Shown: one piece after another, positions 21,899 to 33,235 of the stretch | How positions within the stretch are numbered: the stretch's first letter is position 1 | Layout: each line of letters begins with the position of its first letter | NCBI RefSeq assembly: GCF_963082655.1 | Contig: NC_081553.1 | Coordinates: 150,460,990-150,524,989, forward strand | DNA from: Stomoxys calcitrans | Taxonomy: Eukaryota > Arthropoda > Insecta > Diptera > Muscidae | Length of the DNA stretch: 64,000 bases | Reading direction: 5' to 3' | Program-made: the position numbers and the translations under genes | Notes under the pieces: generated by a model | What the model saw: the letters and a program-made list of their open reading frames with translations, nothing else | Database searches by the model: none | Told to the model about the DNA's origin: nothing

Positions 21899-22456
21899 TG
21901 TCCTTTTTTGCCTCACCGATGAATAAACTGCATCCGACTTTACCCTTCTAAATAAAAACACTATAAATTTGCTTTAATATTTCTTGCATCCATTCCTTTT
22001 ATTTATTTGGCACTATAGAAATGGTAGGTATGAGTGAGTGTGTGTGTACAATGATGATATGGTTTGGCTTAGTGTAGTTTAAGATGGTTTATTCACTATA
22101 AAAAAGGCACAAATATACACTTGTATTAGAGGAATAAATCACAGTAAAATTATGCAAATTTAAGTGAACAACTTAAAGATATAAAATTTAACAAAATAGG
22201 AAATAGGAAAATAGGATCAGTCTTACTTATTGTTTTCGGTTATGAGCAAAAAAGGGAAGATTGTTTTGCCTTATGGGCCTATTTATATGCTCTTTAAGTG
22301 CTACAAAAATACAATCTTCTTTCTAATACATAAACAATTTTAAATCAATATTGTAAATAGAAGGATCATGTTGTTGTCCTTCTCTCAGCTTGGGATATTC
22401 TGGGGTTGGATGACATTTGATTTGCGTTGCCAAAGCTAGGGTTACCATCTCCAACA
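21899..22456 (-). repeat. 3' LTR of BEL minus copy
   Basis: 558 bp. Read on the plus strand it starts TGTCCTTTTTTGCC and ends CTCCAACA. It holds the end of the polyprotein frame. Confidence 0.95.
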
Positions 22457-25400
22457 TCCCCGCCTCCGTGAACTGAACCACCGGGTGAAGATTCACTTCC
22501 AATACCAACGCCAAGCTTGACATCCAGCACCGCCAGTTTTGATAAAGGCCTTCGCAAAATACCAGTGCTGGTCCTCACATCAGCAGACCGAGCTACGCCA
22601 TCTTTGCCTTTGTGAAGTTCAATAACGCGACCACGTTTCCAATGGGACCTTGGAGCCTCCACATCGCATATAAAAACCAAGCAGCCGACTTCAAGAGGTT
22701 GGGATGGAAGGCACCACTTTGTTCGACGAGTCAATTCGGGCAAGTACTCACGGATCCATTGGCGCCACATGCCATTCTTTAAACATTGGAGTACACGCCA
22801 CTGCTTTCTTAGGCATAACAACCTGGGCTCAAAGGGGGCTGGAGTTTGTGTAGAATTTGTGCAGCCAAGTAAAAAATGGTTAGGCGTCAAAGGCTCAGGA
22901 TCATCTGGGCTTATCGGAAGATGGGTCAAAGGCCTTGAATTTACCATATTTTCCGTTTCGATTAAGAAGGCCTGCAATGTTGCCAGCCTGGGTGCCTGCT
23001 CCTTCAGCATAATGTAGAGCGCCTTTTTGACCGACTGTACGAGCCTTTCCCAAACACCACCTTCACTGGGATTGGACGGAGTGTTGAAAAGCCATTTTAT
23101 GCCTAGTGCTGTTACACCTGAAGCGAGAGAGTCATTGTTAACAAAGTTACTTACACCTTGCAGCTCCTTTGGTATTCCAACGAAATTCGTCCCGTTGTCG
23201 CTGCGGATGAGTACTGGGACCCCTCTTCTGTTGACAAAATTTCGGATACAAAGGAGGCAGGCATCGCTCGATAGATCAGCTGCAATTTCCAGGTGCACGG
23301 CGCGGATTGTAAGGCAGGTGAACAGGGCTACCCACCTCTTTTCACGCCTTCGTCCTATAGCAACACTCACCGGTCCAAAATAGTCCAAACCAGTGTAGGT
23401 GAAGGCTCGTACATACGGGGTGACTCGTTCTACTGGCAGAGGGGCCATCTGTGGTTGATTTGGTTTAGCAGCACGAATTTTGCAAGCCTGGCATGCTGAT
23501 TGAACGCTCTTAAGCAATTGGCGTAGAGAAGGTACCCAAAAGCGCAATCGGATTTCACTTAACGCCGTCGCCATGTTAATGTGTAAAAATTTTTGATGGT
23601 ATGACTGCACGACAAGTCGAGTAAACGGGCTGCCTTTTGGCAAAATTATTGGACGACGTGCTTCCAATGACAAAAATTTTGCATTTTCTAAACGGCCAGA
23701 CACACGCAGAATGTTTTCATCATCAACATACGGATTTAACATTTTTATGCTGCTGTTTTGAGACACATGACCATTTTTCCGCAAATCTTCTAGTTCGTCA
23801 GCAAGATACTGTTGTTGAACGTAGCGACACAAGTACAATTCGGCCTTTACCTCTTCCTCGACGTCCAGCTCACCCACCATACAAGTTTCGCCTCTAACAC
23901 ACCGCCTCAAATTTTTTATATAGCGGTGTATCCATGCCATCGCCCGCTTTAGCCTGCGATATTTTGAAAATCGATTAAAATTTGGTACGACAGCACATAC
24001 CTGATGAGTAACAAGGATTCTATATTTTGCCCGTAGTTCTGTTGCGCTGCGATCTATCTTTTCGCCCATCTCCGCCACCTTAGGCCATTTAGACTCGTCT
24101 AACAAAAGAAATTTTGGCCCATTCTTCCACCGTCCGTCCGCGTTGTAGTTTTTTGAATACTTTGCCCTTGTGGCATCATCCGCAGGATTTTCAACACCTG
24201 GACACCATCGCCAATCCTTTGCACAGCTATTTTCTAAAACTTCCGCCACCCTGTTGGCCACGTACTGCTTGTACTTACGATGATCCGATCGAATCCACTG
24301 CAAAACTGTAGATGAATCTGTCCAAAAATAACATTTATTAATATTTTTCAAATGGTTTTGCATAATAAGCTCCTTCAATCTCACGCCCATTACCGCCGCT
24401 TGCAATTCAAGCTTTGGTATAGTATGATAGCGGGTAGGAGCACAACTCGTCTTTCCCATTATGAATGCAACCTCAACAAACTCACTGTTTACCATCCGCC
24501 AGTACGCCACAACAGCCATCGCCTCTTCACTTGCGTCCACGAAGATATGCATGTCCACCAAACTCTTTTCGAAAGCTCCTGAGTAACAACGAGGCACAGA
24601 AAATTCCAAAATTTTCTGCAATTCTTCCAACCAGGTCTTCCAATGGCTATAGATATCCGGCGGCAGTACCTCATCCCATTTTGTACCACTTTTCCACACA
24701 CGCTGCATTAATACCTTCGACGTAATCAGGAAATCCGCTATAAAACCAAACGGGTCGTATATCGACATGTTTAACGACAACATTTCACGTTTGGTTGGAA
24801 TTTTGTTGCAATTTACTATTTCGCCGTCCACTTTGTGCAATTTTAATAGAAAATGAAAAATATCTGGTTGTGACAGCCAGTGAATGCCAAGTACCCGTTC
24901 GGTCTGGTTACTGCTGAGAAACTCATCACTATGGTTACTTTCAATTACAGGGTTGCCATACATGTTTTTAATCGTTGCCGAGTTGGATGAAATATTACGC
25001 AGATTAAAACCGCCGACTTTATGAATTCGAATTACGTCCTTTAAAACCTGAATTGCTTCCTCTTCTGACTGGAAGCAATCAACGTAATCATCCACATAAT
25101 GACGCTCCACTATTCCATGGACAGCTCTCGGTGCCTCTTCTATAAAATTTTTTGCGTTAACATTTTTGATGTACTGTGCTATTGTGGGGGAACAGGTGGC
25201 ACCAAAAATCAACCTCTGCATCACATATGTTTCCACCGGTTTATTGTCCATCCCGTCTCTCCATAAAAATCTTTGGCTATGTTGGTCTTCTTTGGTGATG
25301 GCAATTTGGTGGAACATTTCTTGGATGTCTCCACAGACTGCAACAGGAGCTTCTCTAAATTTGAAAAGAATCGAAATTAATGAGTTGTTTATGTCAGGCC

Positions 25401-27900
25401 CCTGTAATAGAGCTTTATTTAAAGAAAATTGATTAGTTTCGGCTGCCGCATCAAACACAAGGCGAATGCCTTTCTTATTTGGATTTTTTACACCAAAATG
25501 TGGCAAGTAAAAAATTCGTTCGCTAGCATTTTCAATTTCTTCCTGAGATAATTTTCTTGCGTAGCCTTTTTTGATATAATCATTAATTTTGTCACAATAT
25601 TGTGTGGCGTACTCACGATCTTTTGCCATTTTTCTTTCAATTGAATATAGACGTTTTAATGCTGTCGCATATGAATCTGGTATTGGTGGCACGTACTCCT
25701 TCCATAGCAATGAACACTCGTACCGTTCATGAACTTTCTTCGTATTAGATTTTAGCAACATCAAAGCTCTTTCGTCATCCTTAGACCTCATATTTTTTGT
25801 ACTCACTTTCACACCTAGTGTTTCTATGTCGAAATAGCCCCTCATCATGTCATGCATTTCCTGCAACAACTGGTTTTCATGGTCATCCACTCTTCTCTGG
25901 ATATGTAAACGCTTTGTTGTTGAGATTTTCTCTCCTGGAAAGGGACCATATATTATTGCTCCCAACCTTGTCATGGATATGAATGGACCACCATCTGCTA
26001 GCATACGTGGAACCTGCAATGGCACTGTTAAAAAGGAATGATTTAAACTTAAAATCAATTTTGGCTGAACATGTGAATAGTCTTTTGCGGGTATTTTTTC
26101 CAATCCACGGGATTTCAAGAAATGTGATATGTGGCAGCTCTGGATCGGCAATGACAGTTCAGGCGAAATGTAAACATTAGAAATTGTAAATTTTTCTTCA
26201 CAATGACCAACTCCACTTACGGTTAAATTAATTTTTTCGGTTTTTCGAGATATTTGATGATCGTTGAGCCATTGGAGTTGCAGGATTTCGGGTTTGCCGC
26301 GTAAGCCAAGTTCTCGGGATAGGTTTTCGTCCAGCATTGACACGTTTGCGCCGTCGTCCACGAAGGCATATGTTGTTAAGGTTTTAGTGGTCCCATACAG
26401 TTTTACGGGCAATATTTGAAATAATATATTGTTGGCTTCGTTTGTTGCATGGCAAATTCTGGCATCGGCTTGTGGTGCTTCGGGTATATTTTGGCTTTCG
26501 TTCCGTGTTTCCATAGATGAGGTTGACGTTTGTTGTGTTGATAATGAAGTTGTTGTATTGATGTGCGGTTGTGTGTTGTGTAGCAATCGGTGGTGAAGTT
26601 TTGGACAATTGTTTATGCCACATTTTCTTTTCTGTGTACAAAATTTAATACGATGGCCCCGTTTAAGGCAACAAAAACACGTCTTTGTTTGTTGTATTTT
26701 GCTCCAACGATCGTTAACGGGCATCTGTAAAAAGGATTGGCATTCTTTGATATTATGGCACTCACCTTCACATATAAGGCATTTTTGAATGACTGCAACA
26801 CAAGCATACTTTCGTCCTTGAGGGTTGGTAGAGGTCGTTTGACGGCGGCCGGCAGAAGTTGATGCTATTGGAAGAGTGTCGTTTACAATGTTGGCGAGTC
26901 GTCTTAAAATGGAGAGCCATTCGCAGAAATCGACTATAGTGGCTGGTCGCTCCAGTGTTAAAGATTTTTCGGCCCATTGCATTTGTCGATTTGTCGGAAG
27001 TTTTGAGACGAGTTCACTGAGCAGAGATGGGTTGGATAAATGATGCTCACCTTTGATATTTTTTAGAAATGTCGTCATATTTGAAATTTTTGTGGCATAG
27101 TTGACGAGTGAATCTAAGTTGTCGTTTGCTAGCGGTGGGATGGCGCGAACCTTTTCTATCTGGCTTCTGACTAGTTGTTCTGGACGACCATATGTTTCCC
27201 TGAGGATTTCCAAAATAGTGGCTACGTTTGCAGAATTTGACAGAAGTGATTCCACGGTTTCTCGAGCACGGCCTTTGATCGATTCTCGAAGGCGCATTAT
27301 GTTGTGCAAATTTGTGTAACCAAATTCTGTTGTGGTGGTTTCGAAGGCTTCATAAAATGTTTGCCATTCCTCTGGAAGACCTGTAAAAATAGGAAGTGGA
27401 TAAATTTTCTTGTGTGGTACTATAGAATAATTTTGTGAGTATGAGATTTCCGAAGCTGTCGACATTTGTGGCTGTTGTGTGGACGGTGGTGAACTTCGTG
27501 GGTTTCTTTGCTGTTGTGTTGTTGTTGCAGTGGATTGATTATTTGTGAAAAAACTTTGAATTTGTTGCACAGTGGCAGTGAGTTGGGCTTGCAATTGTTG
27601 TGTTGAGGTTAAGTACTCAGTTTGCATGGCTTGCATTTGTCGTTGGAGTTGATCCACTTGCTTCTTTAGTTCACGACTTAGTTTCGTTGGTGAGGTTTTG
27701 GCAGGAGGATTTGATAGTTTCTTAGGGGCATTTTGGGTGTTCGCGTCTTGACGATCCTCTGTGTGAATACTTGTACCTGCTGTGTCTTTTGCTGGCGAGT
27801 GTTCGATTGGCATTTCGATGGCGTAGGTTTTTAAGTAGGCTGGTGGAATTCCTTGCGTTCGTCTACTGGTTCTTCTAGGCTGATCTTGATCTTCTGACAT
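22366..27900 (-). CDS. BEL/Pao Gag-Pol polyprotein, 1844 aa
   Basis: Domain order is the same as in the plus-strand copy: Pao-type Gag, Cys-rich knuckles (CLICEGECHNIKEC, CFCCLKRGH), aspartic protease (FVDDGANVSML), RT with YVDD, RNase H, integrase (TGLDYFGP, RSDNGTNF, EGGVWERL), DUF5641-like end. Unlike the plus copy it keeps KLELQAAVMGVRLKEL in RNase H. By eye only a handful of other residues differ (for example Met/Ile in NYS(M/I)VPHKK and Glu/Lys in LRG(E/K)PEI). No stop or frameshift interrupts the frame. It is expected to act in the cytoplasm as virus-like particles and in the nucleus for integration, as in the family. Confidence 0.95.
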   Translation of the reverse strand: MSEDQDQPRRTSRRTQGIPPAYLKTYAIEMPIEHSPAKDTAGTSIHTEDRQDANTQNAPKKLSNPPAKTSPTKLSRELKKQVDQLQRQMQAMQTEYLTSTQQLQAQLTATVQQIQSFFTNNQSTATTTQQQRNPRSSPPSTQQPQMSTASEISYSQNYSIVPHKKIYPLPIFTGLPEEWQTFYEAFETTTTEFGYTNLHNIMRLRESIKGRARETVESLLSNSANVATILEILRETYGRPEQLVRSQIEKVRAIPPLANDNLDSLVNYATKISNMTTFLKNIKGEHHLSNPSLLSELVSKLPTNRQMQWAEKSLTLERPATIVDFCEWLSILRRLANIVNDTLPIASTSAGRRQTTSTNPQGRKYACVAVIQKCLICEGECHNIKECQSFLQMPVNDRWSKIQQTKTCFCCLKRGHRIKFCTQKRKCGINNCPKLHHRLLHNTQPHINTTTSLSTQQTSTSSMETRNESQNIPEAPQADARICHATNEANNILFQILPVKLYGTTKTLTTYAFVDDGANVSMLDENLSRELGLRGKPEILQLQWLNDHQISRKTEKINLTVSGVGHCEEKFTISNVYISPELSLPIQSCHISHFLKSRGLEKIPAKDYSHVQPKLILSLNHSFLTVPLQVPRMLADGGPFISMTRLGAIIYGPFPGEKISTTKRLHIQRRVDDHENQLLQEMHDMMRGYFDIETLGVKVSTKNMRSKDDERALMLLKSNTKKVHERYECSLLWKEYVPPIPDSYATALKRLYSIERKMAKDREYATQYCDKINDYIKKGYARKLSQEEIENASERIFYLPHFGVKNPNKKGIRLVFDAAAETNQFSLNKALLQGPDINNSLISILFKFREAPVAVCGDIQEMFHQIAITKEDQHSQRFLWRDGMDNKPVETYVMQRLIFGATCSPTIAQYIKNVNAKNFIEEAPRAVHGIVERHYVDDYVDCFQSEEEAIQVLKDVIRIHKVGGFNLRNISSNSATIKNMYGNPVIESNHSDEFLSSNQTERVLGIHWLSQPDIFHFLLKLHKVDGEIVNCNKIPTKREMLSLNMSIYDPFGFIADFLITSKVLMQRVWKSGTKWDEVLPPDIYSHWKTWLEELQKILEFSVPRCYSGAFEKSLVDMHIFVDASEEAMAVVAYWRMVNSEFVEVAFIMGKTSCAPTRYHTIPKLELQAAVMGVRLKELIMQNHLKNINKCYFWTDSSTVLQWIRSDHRKYKQYVANRVAEVLENSCAKDWRWCPGVENPADDATRAKYSKNYNADGRWKNGPKFLLLDESKWPKVAEMGEKIDRSATELRAKYRILVTHQVCAVVPNFNRFSKYRRLKRAMAWIHRYIKNLRRCVRGETCMVGELDVEEEVKAELYLCRYVQQQYLADELEDLRKNGHVSQNSSIKMLNPYVDDENILRVSGRLENAKFLSLEARRPIILPKGSPFTRLVVQSYHQKFLHINMATALSEIRLRFWVPSLRQLLKSVQSACQACKIRAAKPNQPQMAPLPVERVTPYVRAFTYTGLDYFGPVSVAIGRRREKRWVALFTCLTIRAVHLEIAADLSSDACLLCIRNFVNRRGVPVLIRSDNGTNFVGIPKELQGVSNFVNNDSLASGVTALGIKWLFNTPSNPSEGGVWERLVQSVKKALYIMLKEQAPRLATLQAFLIETENMVNSRPLTHLPISPDDPEPLTPNHFLLGCTNSTQTPAPFEPRLLCLRKQWRVLQCLKNGMWRQWIREYLPELTRRTKWCLPSQPLEVGCLVFICDVEAPRSHWKRGRVIELHKGKDGVARSADVRTSTGILRRPLSKLAVLDVKLGVGIGSESSPGGSVHGGGDVGDGNPSFGNANQMSSNPRISQAERRTTT

Positions 27901-28083
27901 AAGACCGACGAGATCACAATAACAAGTAAGTAGTACGAATCACATACAAATATTTCACGACAGAAATAGACAATAAATTAACATGAATTCCAATTTTACA
28001 ACAGGTTATGAGAAATTTTTTCCACGACAGACCAATAATCCATAAAGATGACCACGTCAGGCCAAGACAATAATGAATAAAGA

Positions 28084-28641
28084 TGTCCTTTTTTGCCTCA
28101 CCGATGAATAAACTGCATCCGACTTTACCCTTCTAAATAAAAACACTATAAATTTGCTTTAATATTTCTTGCATCCATTCCTTTTATTTATTTGGCACTA
28201 TAGAAATGGTAGGTATGAGTGAGTGTGTGTGTACAATGATGATATGGTTTGGCTTAGTGTAGTTTAAGATGGTTTATTCACTATAAAAAAGGCACAAATA
28301 TACACTTGTATTAGAGGAATAAATCACAGTAAAATTATGCAAATTTAAGTGAACAACTTAAAGATATAAAATTTAACAAAATAGGAAATAGGAAAATAGG
28401 ATCAGTCTTACTTATTGTTTTCGGTTATGAGCAAAAAAGGGAAGATTGTTTTGCCTTATGGGCCTATTTATATGCTCTTTAAGTGCTACAAAAATACAAT
28501 CTTCTTTCTAATACATAAACAATTTTAAATCAATATTGTAAATAGAAGGATCATGTTGTTGTCCTTCTCTCAGCTTGGGATATTCTGGGGTTGGATGACA
28601 TTTGATTTGCGTTGCCAAAGCTAGGGTTACCATCTCCAACA
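28084..28641 (-). repeat. 5' LTR of BEL minus copy
   Basis: 558 bp, matching 21899-22456. It includes the TATA box (28465-28472 on the minus strand) and AATAAA signals. GGATG follows it at 28642-28646. Confidence 0.95.
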
Positions 28642-28846
28642 GGATGAGATGCGCAAATATCCCTACCAGAACCTAATTGGCAGTTTGATGTATTTAGCGG
28701 TTAAACACGTCCGGATAATGTTTTCTCGGTCAATTTTTTAAGTCAATTCATTAACTATTATGACGAGAACCATTGAAAAGCTGCTTAGCACATTTTGCGA
28801 TATATTAAAGGGACAATAGATTATGGATTGTTGTTGTGTCAAGCAG
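28642..28846 (+). mobile_element. copia-type relic, part 2 (RT end)
   Basis: The frame reads MRKYPYQNLIGSLMYLAVKH, the conserved end of the copia RT (usually YRxLVGSLMYLA), followed by decayed sequence to DYGLLL. It breaks at about 28846, where LINE-D copy 1 begins. The element resumes at about 35425 with DEVQLYG, the next expected residues. Confidence 0.8.
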
Positions 28847-29233
28847 TGTAGACGTGTTTGTCTCGTGCTCTCTACTAAGGCTCCATTTTTAACAATAAAG
28901 TCTTATTAAAGTACATAAAAGTCAACTTCGTAACATTAAATTCAGTACAGTAATAATTAATTAATGTAAACAACTGTGAATGAACATTGTGATTTCTTTG
29001 TATGATAGAAAGTGTAACAAATAAATAAATAAATCCAACTCAGCATACCGGCATTTCAACGATCAGAAAACCAAAACAAAATCAAAAGAAAAGAACAAAA
29101 ATAGAAACAAATTTTTGTAGGAAAGAGAGAATTAAGTTCACAGTTCTAGAAAAAAGGCACAACTTAACACAACACACAATATTTAACGTACGGGTCAAAC
29201 CTTCACTATTATAACTATTTTACATGCACGATT

Positions 29234-30158
29234 ATGGCAACTCCTGGAAATACATTTAATATCGGCATGTCCCCAGTTACATCTGAGAATAATGGTTCAG
29301 CAAAACTTAGTAATGACTCCAACATTTATTTACCTATGAATAGAAATGTAAAGACGAAGCTGTTATCTTTCGCAGACTCTTCTTTTCGTGTCATCAATTT
29401 AGTGGAAAAGCGGCTACATTAACAGTTTGAAAAAAAGTGATAATGAAAGAATCTGAGAACTCAATCTTAAAGGAAAAAAATTGTGATTTGGACCCATGAC
29501 TTTCCGAAGTAGAAAACAAGCTCTTTACTTAGGTGGACCAGAAATTTATTGAGATAGACAAAACTATTAGTCGCATAGATGCTCGCTTAGCTAGCCTTGA
29601 ATCTTGTAATTACTCTGGCCATGGAAATGAAATAATAATGCTGAGGCAACAACCGCAACGCCATGGAAATTTAATGGTTTTTTGTGACCTGAAGATTTTC
29701 ACATTAGAAATGACAATCTTCATGAATGTTTTCAGGCTATTTGTACTGTTATGGAAATAAACACACGTCCATATACCTCCAAATTCCGCTTGCGTAGCAA
29801 TAACAGTACATCCAATGTTATTATTGCTAAATTAATATCAGCATACGACAAAAACTATTTCCTAAAATGCTATACTGGCTTTAGGAAACGTAATAACGGC
29901 AAACTCCTTTTGGCGCATATTGGTTTTAATTCCAACAATCCAATATACATCAACGAGAATATTACTGGCTACAATTACAAAATTCTGCAAGCAGCAATAA
30001 AGTTCCGAAAGCAGAATGCCATATTCTCGGCCTTCTCATTGTGCGGTCTTGTCTACATTAAAGTTAGGCAGACTGATGAACCCCTGCGAATTGATGAATT
30101 AAATAAACAGAATCATCTTTTTCGCCCCTGTGATAATTATGCTACTGAAAATATTTAA
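29234..30158 (+). pseudogene. LINE-D ORF1, broken
   Basis: It starts MATPGNTFNIGMSPV, has a helical or coiled-coil-like middle (KFIEIDKTISRIDARLASLE, 29545-29610), and ends in a C-terminal block (29780-30130) with LISAYDKNYFLKCYTGF, INENITGYNYKILQAAIKF and GLVYIKVRQTDEPLRIDEL. This last part resembles the C-terminal fold shared by baculovirus FP-like and many LINE ORF1 proteins. Stops at 29420 and near 29530, and a frameshift near 29750, break it. It would bind element RNA. Confidence 0.65.
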
Positions 30159-30169
30159 CTCGTTTTAAA

Positions 30170-30668
30170 TCCATTCAATTTATATTTCCTGAAGATTATT
30201 GTTGGAGTTTCGAATTTCGATACATTTTCGAAGAATCTGCAGCTGATATTGTTTGTATATCTGAAACCTGGTTCAAAATATCTATTCCTGATTCATTAGT
30301 ACGACTCAATGGATACAATTTATTTCGAACCGATACTACTCATGGTGGTGATGTCTACGTTAAAAATTATATTTCTTGTAAAATTTTAAGTCAATCAAGC
30401 GGAGAAGATCGCATTGAGCACATTTTTACTGAAGTTACTCTGAATGGTAAGAAATTATTTTTGGCATGCATATACAGGCCCAATCAACATGTCGAAAATA
30501 ATAAATTAATAGCACTACTTGGTGATTTTACTATATTTTATTCTAATATAATAATTGCTGGAGATTTAAATTGTAACTTACTTAAGCCAAATAGTTTCGA
30601 ACCATTGCTACATTCCGTCGGCCTATCTGTGGCTCCTGGCAATTCTTTACCTATTCATCATCGATGAT
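30170..30668 (+). pseudogene. LINE-D ORF2 endonuclease part
   Basis: ADIVCISETWFKISIPDSLV, LACIYRPNQHVENNK and IIIAGDLNCNLLKP are APE-endonuclease motifs (catalytic Glu in SETW; Asp and Asn in GDLNC). The domain ends near HSVGLSVAPGNSLPIHHR, where the AT-rich insert starts. A frame change occurs near 30440. The final SDH motif of the endonuclease is missing. Confidence 0.75.
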
Positions 30669-31385
30669 GTTGATAATGTGTCAACCTGGTTGTGCACAGA
30701 GACTTTGACTTGGGTTTTTATCCCAAAACATGGCCTTTGTGAAGCGGATCCGGTACTTGGGTGTTGGCTGCGGCTTAGCTCGCCGGATGGGGAGGTTCTT
30801 TTCCGCTAACGGCTATACATTTAAATTTGTACCGGTTTGTCAAAAATGAAAGTTTAAAAACAAAAAAGGTCAAATACACTGATAAAAAAATCTGATTAGT
30901 GATAATTGTCTGTGGTCCGTTTCTTTAATTCTGATGTGGGTTACATCTTTTCATGGGAGAGTTTAGATGTTATTTTCTCCCTGGCTGCCCACCCCATACG
31001 ACTTAATGCCATCCATGGTATTTTCTGTGCCATATTATATTTGAAAATACCCCAAACTTTAAATTTCCATTTCACATTGAATAACCATTACATTTTCAGC
31101 CTATGGTAAATCATTCAACACATATTAGTTCCTTTTACAAACTACATAACATAAATTATTTTTTTTTTTTATTATAAAAAAAAATATATAAAAGTTTACA
31201 TTTGTTTTAATAAATTGTTAATTATGTTAATTGGGCTTAAGGAAAAAGATAAGAAGTTTTCTTTGTTATTATATATATTTACAAATTTTATCTCAAAAAG
31301 GTTTTTCTTTGTTTTAAATATATACCTATAAATTTTAATTCAAATATAATTATTTTTCTGTTCAAATTTGTAATACTTTATATGA

Positions 31386-31389
<4 letters not shown>

Positions 31390-31467
<78 letters not shown>
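31390..31467. repeat. (TA)n microsatellite
   Basis: About 75 bp of TA repeats just before the first unit of the 300 bp tandem duplication. A second (TA)n run lies at about 31726-31767. Confidence 0.95.
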
Positions 31468-31472
<5 letters not shown>

Positions 31473-31724
31473 AGTGTACACATAAATATGTATATACACA
31501 TATATAAACATATAATTAATTTTTTTTATTTATTTTAGTGATTAATTTACTTTCGTTTTTTTATTGCTTCTGAACGTTATTCTTAAAAAAATTCAATTTG
31601 ATAATTATTACCTCTAGTATTATCCTTTTGTTTTAATATATTACTTTGTACAAACATTTATGTACTTTTGTAGTATTTTCTTTTCCATATATATGTATAT
31701 ATATTTTTTTTTTCTTTACTTCTT

Positions 31725-31772
<48 letters not shown>

Positions 31773-32025
31773 AGTGTACACATAAATATGTATATACACA
31801 TATATAAACATATAATTAATTTTTTTATTTATTTTAGTGATTAATTTACTTTCGTTTTTTTATTGCTTCTGAACGTTATTCTTAAAAAAATTCAATTTGA
31901 TAATTATTACCTCTAGTATTATCCTTTTGTTTTAATATATTACTTTGTACAAACATTTATGTACTTTTGTAGTATTTTCTTTTCCATATATATGTATATA
32001 TATTTTTTTTTTCTTTACTTCTTTG
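31468..32025. repeat. 300 bp tandem duplication
   Basis: GCACAAGTGTACAC begins at 31468 and again at 31768. The two units match closely, to about 31725 and 32025, with one T-run difference near 31511. Each unit is preceded by a (TA)n run, suggesting slippage or unequal exchange between the TA tracts. Confidence 0.9.
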
Positions 32026-33235
32026 TTAAAATAAGTTTGGCGCCAAATTTCGTTAAGAAATGATAATATTATCGTATACCATTTTTTAAGCAAATTTGGT
32101 TCTAATTTTTTTCTTGATTTTTGTTAATTCTTCTTTGATTTCTATCTATAATTCTTTCTTTTTTACTTGTTGTACACATTTTAGTTTCACTTTTCGTTAG
32201 ATCTAGTTTCGTTTCGTTTGTATCTAGTTAGTCAAGTTAGTTAATATATAGGACGGCACAATGGGATAAATAGCATTAACACAATTATGTAGCTAGGTAT
32301 ACTAATACTTTCGTGTCTTACTGTGCGAGTGAAATCTTTCGCAATCCTTCCAGCTCTGGCTTCAATGCATGCGTCCCACAATGGCAGCTGGTCCCACTAA
32401 CCATGTTCCAACTTGGCCCCACTTTCAGAACTGGTCGTACTGTACCGACCAAAAAAACACGTGCGTCGGCCAAATTAGTGCAACGTGTGCAACCGTTTAC
32501 ATGGAAATTACTGGGAAATAATTGTAGTGACATTTACTGCAACTAGCAACAAAAAGGGTTTTAAAAAAGTACTTCGTATTTCATATAAATTGCTGCCAAA
32601 AAATTAGCTATTTAAGCTTACTTAACAATCGTCTCACAATTTCTATAAAATTTACACAAAAAAAAAACAAAAATCCGTCAGAATTTCATCGCACATGGTC
32701 ATTTGGAACAATTCGACTCCCTATACAAAATAACAAGCACGATGTACTTTCTTAACTTTGAATAATCTTTCAAATCCAAAAAAAAATTATCGCACATTGG
32801 TCAATAATTTAATTAACTTTAACGAAAACTTTTCAATTCAACCACTTATAAAGTAACTTTTCTCAACGTGATGTTTAAACACTCCAATTTGGGTGGAGCT
32901 AAAAGGTGTGAGTTGTAAAGATGTCCAAACGAAAAAGAACATGTGCACGCTTACGTTCCCTCAAATCAGTCACATTTCAGTAAAAATGAAATGACTGGAA
33001 AAAATATGTCTCTGGAAAAATGCTCAAACTCTGACTCTCTCATGGCAACCCCTCTCTTGAAAGTGATAGTTTGCCAGACCCTGGCCGTTCACATACAAGC
33101 CTGCTCTGCTACACAGATGGCAAACCCTGTTGTACGTCCTACGCTCATGTATAGGTTGTGCTACTGAAAATCACCATTGTGAATGTCCATAAAATAGAAA
33201 ATGTCAAAAGAAAATAGAAAGGGCACACGAAATGA

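Larger units (their letters stand above)
21899..28641 (-). mobile_element. Complete BEL/Pao LTR retrotransposon, minus strand
   Basis: This 6743 bp element belongs to the same family as 11366-18089, in opposite orientation. LTRs of 558 bp lie at 28084-28641 (5') and 21899-22456 (3'), and look identical to each other. They differ together from the plus copy at three substitutions and one T-run length. The Gag-Pol frame is unbroken and keeps the RNase H segment that the plus copy lost. GGATG duplications flank it. This is the better candidate for an active copy. Confidence 0.97.
30669..33235 (+). other. Unidentified AT-rich insert within LINE-D
   Basis: No protein-like frame was recognised across about 2.5 kb. 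It begins with a GC-richer block (30669-30830) and then a (TA)n-rich region with a 300 bp tandem duplication. The rest (32040-33235) contains short open frames on both strands with no family likeness. Because LINE-D homology stops at about 30668 and resumes at about 33240, this is most likely a later insertion or rearrangement. Terminal repeats and target duplication were not found, so the edges are approximate. Confidence 0.45.

Noticed and set aside
22769..23499. Open frames on the plus strand across the minus-strand BEL element (and the mirror set at 16488-17218)
   Set aside because: They are antisense shadows of the integrase and C-terminal coding region, and appear identically in both BEL copies.
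31390..31767. Long TA runs as a possible origin or regulatory region
   Set aside because: Simple microsatellites with slippage; nothing else supports a function.
32313..32546. 77-codon frame with an open antisense frame
   Set aside because: Both frames are open by chance in a short stretch; no family likeness and no splice or start context.
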